The translations under genes were made by a program, and so were the position numbers. Of a DNA stretch of 10,682 bases, positions 7,309 through 10,682 are shown piece after piece; within the stretch, counting starts at the first letter, position 1; the number at the start of each line of letters is the position of its first letter. The stretch is from Gammaproteobacteria bacterium (lineage in GTDB: Bacteria; Gemmatimonadota; Gemmatimonadetes; Longimicrobiales; Gaopeijiaceae): positions 1 through 10,682 of the forward strand of contig JAHEKL010000076.1 of assembly GCA_024638345.1 (NCBI GenBank). The letters are read 5' to 3'. Below the pieces are notes generated by a model. The model worked only from the letters and a program-made list of their open reading frames with translations, made no database searches and was not told the origin of the DNA.

Positions 7309-7354
7309 CCTTTTTTGAGAGGCCTGAGCAGCACCGAGATTCGATTCGGGTGAG

Positions 7355-8602
7355 ATGACCACTCTCTTCTGGGTCCTGGGGCTTTCCCTGGGGACCTCCT
7401 TCGTCTGCTCCATCCTCGAAGCGGTCCTCCTGTCCCTCAACTACTCGTACGTCGCCCTCCTGCGAGAAGACGGGAAGCGCGCGGGCGAGTATCTCTACCG
7501 CATGCAGAGCCGGATCGACGAGCCGATCTCCGCGATCCTCACGCTGAACACGATCGCCAACACGGTCGGCGCGGCCGTAGGCGGGGGTCTGGCCCTCCGT
7601 CAGTTCGGGCAAGAGGGAATCGCCCTCTTTTCGGGCGGGTTTACGCTGGCCGTCTTGCTCTTCTCCGAGATCATCCCGAAGACGGTGGGCGCGACCCACT
7701 GGAAGACGCTGGGGGTTCCTGCGGCCTACGTGCTGCGTGGGCTGATCATCGTCATGAAGCCGGTCCTGATCCCGCTCTCGCTCTTCGCCAGGCTCATCGC
7801 ACGAAGCAGCTCCGACACATCTACCGTGAGTCGAAGCGAGCTCGAAGTATTGGCGGAGATCGGCCGCCGCGAGGGGACGCTCCGGGAAGAGGAAACCAGG
7901 ATCGTCACCAATCTCATGAACCTGAACAAGGTGGTCGTCGCAGAGGTCATGACGCCCCGGACGGATGTCGTGGCCGTCTCCGCGGATTCGACGATCGAGG
8001 AGGCGAAGGATCTCATGCTCGACCAGGGGCACCTTCGGCTTCCTGTCTACGACGAGAGCCTGGACAAGATCCTCGGCATCATACTCGCTCGTGACCTGTG
8101 GCGAGCGGACCGGGACGGAGTCGGATCTCTGCGAGAGATCATCCGTCCGGTCTCCTACGCGCCCGCCGGAAAGCCGGTGGAGCAGCTGATCCTCGAGATG
8201 AGAGGGACCCGCAGCAAGATGGTCATCGTGGTCGACGAGTTCGGTGGCACCGCCGGGATCGCGACCCTGGAGGACCTGATCGAGGAGATCGTCGGTGAGA
8301 TCCAGGACGAGCACGAGGGGGATGAGCCCCTCGCCTTCCAAGAAGTCGGAAAAGGCGTTACGCGAATCTGGGGTGGCGTGTCGCTCCGTGAGGCGAACGA
8401 GCGCTTGGAGATCAGCTTGCCCGAGGACCAATTCGACACCATCGGTGGTTACGTGTTCGGCTCCTTGAACCGAATCCCCATGGTCGGAGACGAGGTGACC
8501 ATCGAGGGAGGCATGCTTCGGGTGGTCCGGATGAAAGGTCGGAGGGTGGAGTACCTTCGGTTCCTTCCGGAGCGGGTCGTTCCGAAGCCGAAGAAGGTCT
8601 GA
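7355..8602 (+). CDS. Hemolysin-family CNNM/CBS/CorC membrane protein
   Basis: This 415-residue inner-membrane protein has the full three-part CNNM/CorC architecture. A DUF21/CNNM transmembrane domain (about 1-150) contains the conserved SEIIPKTVGA (104-113). A CBS pair follows (about 190-315), with VMTPRTDVVAVSAD and the VVDEFGGTAGIATLEDLIEE block (292-311). A C-terminal CorC/HlyC transporter-associated domain (about 325-405) contains FDTIGGYVFGSLNRIP. Bacterial relatives (CorC, MpfA, YfjD) act in Mg2+ export or cobalt resistance, and the CBS pair senses ATP/Mg2+. The old name hemolysin is misleading, since haemolytic activity is not expected. Start is the ATG at 7355 with GGTGAG immediately before it. 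It ends 9 bp from the convergent lspA stop. Confidence 0.95.
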   Translation: MTTLFWVLGLSLGTSFVCSILEAVLLSLNYSYVALLREDGKRAGEYLYRMQSRIDEPISAILTLNTIANTVGAAVGGGLALRQFGQEGIALFSGGFTLAVLLFSEIIPKTVGATHWKTLGVPAAYVLRGLIIVMKPVLIPLSLFARLIARSSSDTSTVSRSELEVLAEIGRREGTLREEETRIVTNLMNLNKVVVAEVMTPRTDVVAVSADSTIEEAKDLMLDQGHLRLPVYDESLDKILGIILARDLWRADRDGVGSLREIIRPVSYAPAGKPVEQLILEMRGTRSKMVIVVDEFGGTAGIATLEDLIEEIVGEIQDEHEGDEPLAFQEVGKGVTRIWGGVSLREANERLEISLPEDQFDTIGGYVFGSLNRIPMVGDEVTIEGGMLRVVRMKGRRVEYLRFLPERVVPKPKKV

Positions 8603-8611
8603 CGCCCGAGC

Positions 8612-9181
8612 TCAGGGGAGATCTTTCTGCGGGTCCGTGACGGGACCGTCCGCCTCCCCTCCCGAGTCTTCGCCTCCTCCCTGCCCCTCGCTTTCGCCCC
8701 GATTCCTCACGTCCTCCAGGATGAAGGACACGGCGAGGAACACCGCCCCGCACGTAATGGCCGAGTCCGCGACGTTGAAGATCGGCCAGTCCATGAAACC
8801 CAGATCGATCGGTCCAATGAAGTCGACGACGCCTCGATCCCAACGGATCCGATCGTAGAGGTTCCCTAGCGCACCCCCGAGAATCAAAGCCGCAGCGACC
8901 GCTCGCCCCCCTTCCCCAGGGCCCGCCTGTCGGATGAGCACGACCAGGAACCCGATCGCGAATAGGGTCACGGGGATGAAGATCCACCGCGGATCGCTTC
9001 CGAGCGAAAGCCCGAATGCGGCTCCTCGATTGAAGGTCAGGTTGATGGGAACCCATCCTCCGAGGAGTTCGAGGGAACGCCCGCCCGACAGGGCCTCGAG
9101 TGCCCAGTGCTTGGTCACCAGGTCCAGGCACACGACGCCGCCCACCAGGGCCGCCATCACCAGCTTCATCTTCGTCGACAT
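8612..9181 (-). CDS. lspA: Lipoprotein signal peptidase II
   Basis: This inner-membrane aspartyl protease removes the signal peptide from diacylglyceryl-modified prolipoproteins. With the ATG at 9181 it has 189 residues. It shows an N-terminal TM helix with the conserved Asp20/Lys24 region (CLDLVTKHW), the NRGAAFGLS motif (51-59), GGALGNLYDRI (102-112), and the catalytic Asp pair Asp120 (GVVDFI) and Asp139 (FNVADSAI), spaced 19 residues as in Pseudomonas aeruginosa LspA. Four hydrophobic segments are visible. An in-frame GTG at 9214 would add 11 residues (MRRTLGDPRNP) and cannot be excluded, since neither start has a strong ribosome binding site. The last 30 or so residues (Gly/Glu/Asp-rich) extend beyond the usual end and should form a flexible cytoplasmic tail. 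Confidence 0.94.
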   Translation of the reverse strand: MSTKMKLVMAALVGGVVCLDLVTKHWALEALSGGRSLELLGGWVPINLTFNRGAAFGLSLGSDPRWIFIPVTLFAIGFLVVLIRQAGPGEGGRAVAAALILGGALGNLYDRIRWDRGVVDFIGPIDLGFMDWPIFNVADSAITCGAVFLAVSFILEDVRNRGESEGQGGGEDSGGEADGPVTDPQKDLP

Positions 9182-9228
9182 TGGATTTCGAGGGTCCCCC
9201 AGGGTCCGTCTCACCTACCCGCGCGTGG

Positions 9229-9261
9229 CTTCGCTCGGCCTCGGCCGAAAGTTCAGCGAAG
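9229..9261. promoter_or_regulatory. Nested stem-loop between lspA and the peptide genes
   Basis: CTTCGC (9229-9234) pairs with GCGAAG (9256-9261). Inside it TCGGC (9235-9239) pairs with GCCGA (9244-9248) around a CTCG tetraloop, leaving a seven-base bulge on the 3' side. It lies about 50 bases upstream of lspA on one strand and about 145 bases upstream of the first small peptide gene on the other, so it could form in either leader RNA. No U-tract follows, so it is not an evident terminator. Its role is unknown. Confidence 0.4.
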
Positions 9262-9396
9262 GGGGGTCGGGGCGCCACCCTTCGACTCGGGCCGATCTCG
9301 ACATGGAAGGGCACAGCGAGTGAGCGGAGACTTCTCTCCCGTCCCTCGATCCGAAGGCCGGAATGTCGATCGGAGGCCGCCGCTGACCTCGTACCC

Positions 9397-9402
9397 AGGA
9401 GG
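9397..9402 (+). promoter_or_regulatory. Consensus Shine-Dalgarno of the first small peptide gene
   Basis: AGGAGG, a perfect match to the anti-Shine-Dalgarno core, lies four bases before the ATG at 9407 and one base before an adjacent ATG at 9404. The spacing favours 9407. It is among the best ribosome binding sites in the window, and the main sign that a 59-codon ORF is a real gene. Confidence 0.75.
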
Positions 9403-9406
9403 AATG

Positions 9407-9586
9407 ATGACCCGACTGACCCAACGGGAATCCGCTCAGCTGGTCGGCGGAGGTTTCTGGGGAGGCCTGGCCTGTGGACTCGCGCTCACGAGCGCATTCG
9501 TCTCCGTCACGAGTCCGGATCCGTTCAGCAAGATCGCTCTCCTCACCTATGGCGGTGGTCTTATCGGTTGCGCGAATGCGTTCTGA
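9407..9586 (+). CDS. Double-glycine leader peptide precursor A (bacteriocin-like)
   Basis: This is a 59-residue precursor (60 if the ATG at 9404 is used). The leader MTRLTQRESAQLVGG fits the double-glycine consensus cleaved by C39 peptidase ABC transporters: Leu at -12, Thr at -11, Glu at -8, Leu at -4, Gly-Gly at -2/-1. The predicted 44-residue core starts GFWGGLACGL. It is hydrophobic with near-zero charge, has two cysteines (Cys23 and Cys55) that could form a disulfide, overlapping GxxxG steps (Gly16, 20, 24) and another at Gly50/54, and ends GCANAF. These are traits of class II, especially two-peptide, bacteriocins. A perfect AGGAGG precedes it. I do not recognise a specific family. It might instead be a signalling or other exported peptide. 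Gene B follows 56 bp later. Confidence 0.72.
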   Translation: MTRLTQRESAQLVGGGFWGGLACGLALTSAFVSVTSPDPFSKIALLTYGGGLIGCANAF

Positions 9587-9603
9587 ACGGGATCGGGACG
9601 CAC

Positions 9604-9619
9604 TCGGCTCACAAGCCGA
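9604..9619 (+). promoter_or_regulatory. Stem-loop between peptide genes A and B
   Basis: TCGGCT (9604-9609) pairs perfectly with AGCCGA (9614-9619) around a CACA loop. It is 17 bases after the stop of peptide A and 23 bases before the start of peptide B. No U-run follows, so it is not a standard terminator. It could tune relative expression or mRNA stability of the two cistrons. Confidence 0.45.
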
Positions 9620-9642
9620 CCAACCGACCGAGGGGCATCGAG

Positions 9643-9813
9643 ATGAGTGAGCTTTCTGAAGGGGATATGGCGGTGCTAGCCGGGGGGAGTTGGACCTGGT
9701 GCGGGATCGCAGTGGGCATGACGATCGGCGCCTCGCTCATGTACGGAGGCATCGGGTTCGCAGTCACGGTGAACAAGGCGTTCGTGGCCTGTGTCGTACC
9801 CGCGGTGATGTGA
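9643..9813 (+). CDS. Double-glycine leader peptide precursor B (bacteriocin-like)
   Basis: This is a 56-residue precursor. The leader MSELSEGDMAVLAGG is the better of the two matches to the classical double-glycine leader (L-S-x-x-E/D-L/M-x-x-I/L-x-G-G): Leu at -12, Ser at -11, Asp at -8, Met at -7, Leu at -4, Gly-Gly at -2/-1. The predicted 41-residue core begins SWTWCGIAVG. It is strongly hydrophobic with one lysine, contains Cys20 and Cys50, and has a clean GxxxGxxxG run (Gly21, 25, 29). The leader length (15), cysteine spacing (30 versus 32) and GxxxG placement mirror peptide A although the cores are not obviously similar in sequence, as expected for a complementary pair. AGGGG at 9631-9635 lies seven bases before the ATG. 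Family not recognised. Confidence 0.74.
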   Translation: MSELSEGDMAVLAGGSWTWCGIAVGMTIGASLMYGGIGFAVTVNKAFVACVVPAVM

Positions 9814-9814
9814 G

Positions 9815-9827
9815 GCCGAGGATCGGC
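9815..9827 (+). promoter_or_regulatory. Short stem-loop just after peptide B
   Basis: GCCGA (9815-9819) pairs with TCGGC (9823-9827) around a GGA loop, starting one base after the peptide B stop codon and ending eight bases before the candidate start of the membrane protein gene. It is short, has no U-tract, and might slow initiation at the next gene. Confidence 0.3.
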
Positions 9828-9834
9828 GTCGCTC

Positions 9835-10682
9835 ATGTACTGGATGCTCATGATGCGGTGGAGGGCGGTGGCGTCCGCCCGGGCGCTCCGGCGCGAAGCG
9901 ATCGAAACGCTCCAGGGGCGACTCATGCTCCTCACGCTTCTGGTCGCGATACCGGGCGCCGTGGAGCTCGTGGGAAACGCCGAAGCGTTCAGCGGTCCCG
10001 TCTCCTCGGGTGGGGACCCCGGGCTCGGAGCGCTCGTCCTCGCCGAGTTGGCTCTCGCGTTGTGCTTCATGGTCATGGTTCCCAGCCGGATCGTCAGGAC
10101 GGTGGTGGTGGACAGGTTGGACGAGCCACTGGGGGCGCACCCTTCGTTCCTGGCTGACCTGCTTTCGCTTCAGGTCATCGCCGTGATCGTGGGGAGCTCG
10201 GCCTTTCTCTGGGTCTTCTTCCATCTCTTTCACGGCTGGGCGCTCGCCTCTCAATTCAACGCGGCCGGGCTGCGAGTGCTCGTGCACTGGGTCTCCGCAA
10301 ACGGACAGTTCGTGGTCGCCGGCGCGTTCCTCTTCGCAGTCGTACGGCGGATGCTGCCGCTCTGCTCTTCGGTCGATGACGTGGAGCGGCTTCAGGCAGT
10401 CTCGCTGGTACTCTTTCTCGCAACGTTTCCCCTATTCGCCGTGCTCCCGGAGGCCGTCTCGGCGCTTCGTCCCGACTGGCTCGGGGCCGTGGGATCGCTC
10501 GCGTCGCACGCGTGGTTCGCACTCCTGCCTCAGCTGGCCATCCAGGAGGCGATTCACGACCGGCGACCAGAGGTCGCCCTGATCTGGGGTGTGCTTCTGG
10601 GCGTCGGCGTCCTTCTGGCGGTTCGATCACTGCTCGCCTGGCGCGCGGTAGCCCTCCTCGAGCTCGACCGAGCGGGACTCCG
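9835..10682 (+). CDS. Polytopic membrane protein, 3' end beyond the window
   Basis: The frame is open for 282 codons from an ATG at 9835 to the right edge. The N-terminus is basic (MMRWRAVASARALRRE, from residue 6), followed by about six or seven hydrophobic segments near 30-47, 63-83, 112-134, 155-171, 187-208, 217-233 and 247-266, with Arg-rich cytoplasmic loops (for example VVRRML at 169-174 and HDRRPE at 241-246). It is an inner-membrane protein by composition. I do not recognise the family; the basic start and helix-rich layout would suit an ABC-2-type export permease or an immunity protein, but this is inference. It lies 21 bases after peptide B on the same strand, hence probably in the same operon. 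Starts at 9844, 9850 or 9853 are also possible; no strong ribosome binding site distinguishes them. Confidence 0.75.
   Translation, partial: MYWMLMMRWRAVASARALRREAIETLQGRLMLLTLLVAIPGAVELVGNAEAFSGPVSSGGDPGLGALVLAELALALCFMVMVPSRIVRTVVVDRLDEPLGAHPSFLADLLSLQVIAVIVGSSAFLWVFFHLFHGWALASQFNAAGLRVLVHWVSANGQFVVAGAFLFAVVRRMLPLCSSVDDVERLQAVSLVLFLATFPLFAVLPEAVSALRPDWLGAVGSLASHAWFALLPQLAIQEAIHDRRPEVALIWGVLLGVGVLLAVRSLLAWRAVALLELDRAGL

Noticed and set aside
7303..7330. Run of six T after osmC, possible intrinsic terminator
   Set aside because: The T-run sits in the loop of a 5-bp GGCCT/AGGCC repeat, and the only stem directly before it is 4 bp (AGGC/GCCT). This is too weak to call a terminator with confidence.
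7160..8431. 423-codon minus-strand open frame opposite osmC and the CNNM/CorC gene
   Set aside because: Composition is Arg/Asp/Gly-rich without motifs, while both plus-strand genes have complete conserved domains.
9262..9396. Promoter for the peptide genes
   Set aside because: Only a weak TTCGAC-like hexamer was found, with no matching -10 element; not enough to annotate.
9811..9834. UGA readthrough or selenocysteine fusion of peptide B to the membrane protein
   Set aside because: The two are in the same frame with a hairpin just after the UGA, but the 5-bp stem lacks features of a bacterial SECIS element, and a plain stop followed by a new start explains the layout.
9609..10287. Long open frames on the minus strand opposite peptide B and the membrane protein
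   Set aside because: They are His/Arg/Pro/Glu-rich with no domain character, the usual shadow of a GC-rich hydrophobic gene on the other strand.
1..10682. Signs of a mobile element, CRISPR array or tRNA-linked insertion
   Set aside because: No transposase, integrase, terminal inverted repeats, regularly spaced repeats or tRNA-like cloverleaf were seen on either strand.

Overview
This is a GC-rich (about 65% by eye) stretch from a diderm bacterium that is probably not a classical proteobacterium. It has an MlaE-MlaF-MlaD lipid transport block with no MlaC or MlaB beside it, a signal peptidase II gene, and a secreted protein with a carboxypeptidase-like regulatory domain. This mix would fit Gemmatimonadota or a related group, but the assignment is inference; no rRNA or other marker gene lies in the window.

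Layout, left to right. Positions 1-2445 (minus strand) hold a stress and lipid gene train read leftward: a tandem universal stress protein, a PPOX-type flavin-binding protein overlapping it by 8 bp, a YegS/diacylglycerol-kinase-like lipid kinase, and the first 21 codons of a coupled gene that leaves the window. Positions 2446-2648 are a divergent intergenic region. Positions 2649-3716 (plus) encode the exported protein with the regulatory-like domain. It meets ridA tail to tail, and one CTAG tetramer supplies both stop codons. Positions 3713-6644 (minus) form a tight operon mlaE-mlaF-mlaD-ridA: permease, ATPase, MCE-domain substrate-binding protein, and imine/enamine deaminase. Divergent from it, osmC (6883-7308) and a CNNM/CorC-type membrane protein (7355-8602) run rightward. 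lspA (8612-9181, minus) converges on the latter.

The last 1.3 kb is the unusual part. Two consecutive small ORFs (59 and 56 codons) each have a ribosome binding site. Each encodes a 15-residue double-glycine leader followed by a hydrophobic, glycine-rich core of about 40 residues with two cysteines about 30 residues apart and a GxxxGxxxG run. They look like the precursors of a two-peptide (class IIb-like) bacteriocin or another peptide exported through a C39-type peptidase transporter. Directly downstream, in the same direction, a polytopic membrane protein of unrecognised family runs off the right edge and could be an export, immunity or ABC-2-like component. No processing peptidase is visible; if present it must lie beyond base 10682.

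The rest is mostly ordinary housekeeping: outer-membrane lipid homeostasis (Mla), lipoprotein maturation (LspA), and redox or reactive-metabolite protection (OsmC, USP, PPOX protein, RidA). No tRNA, rRNA, CRISPR array, insertion sequence or integrase was seen, and no gene-free stretch exceeds 300 bases.
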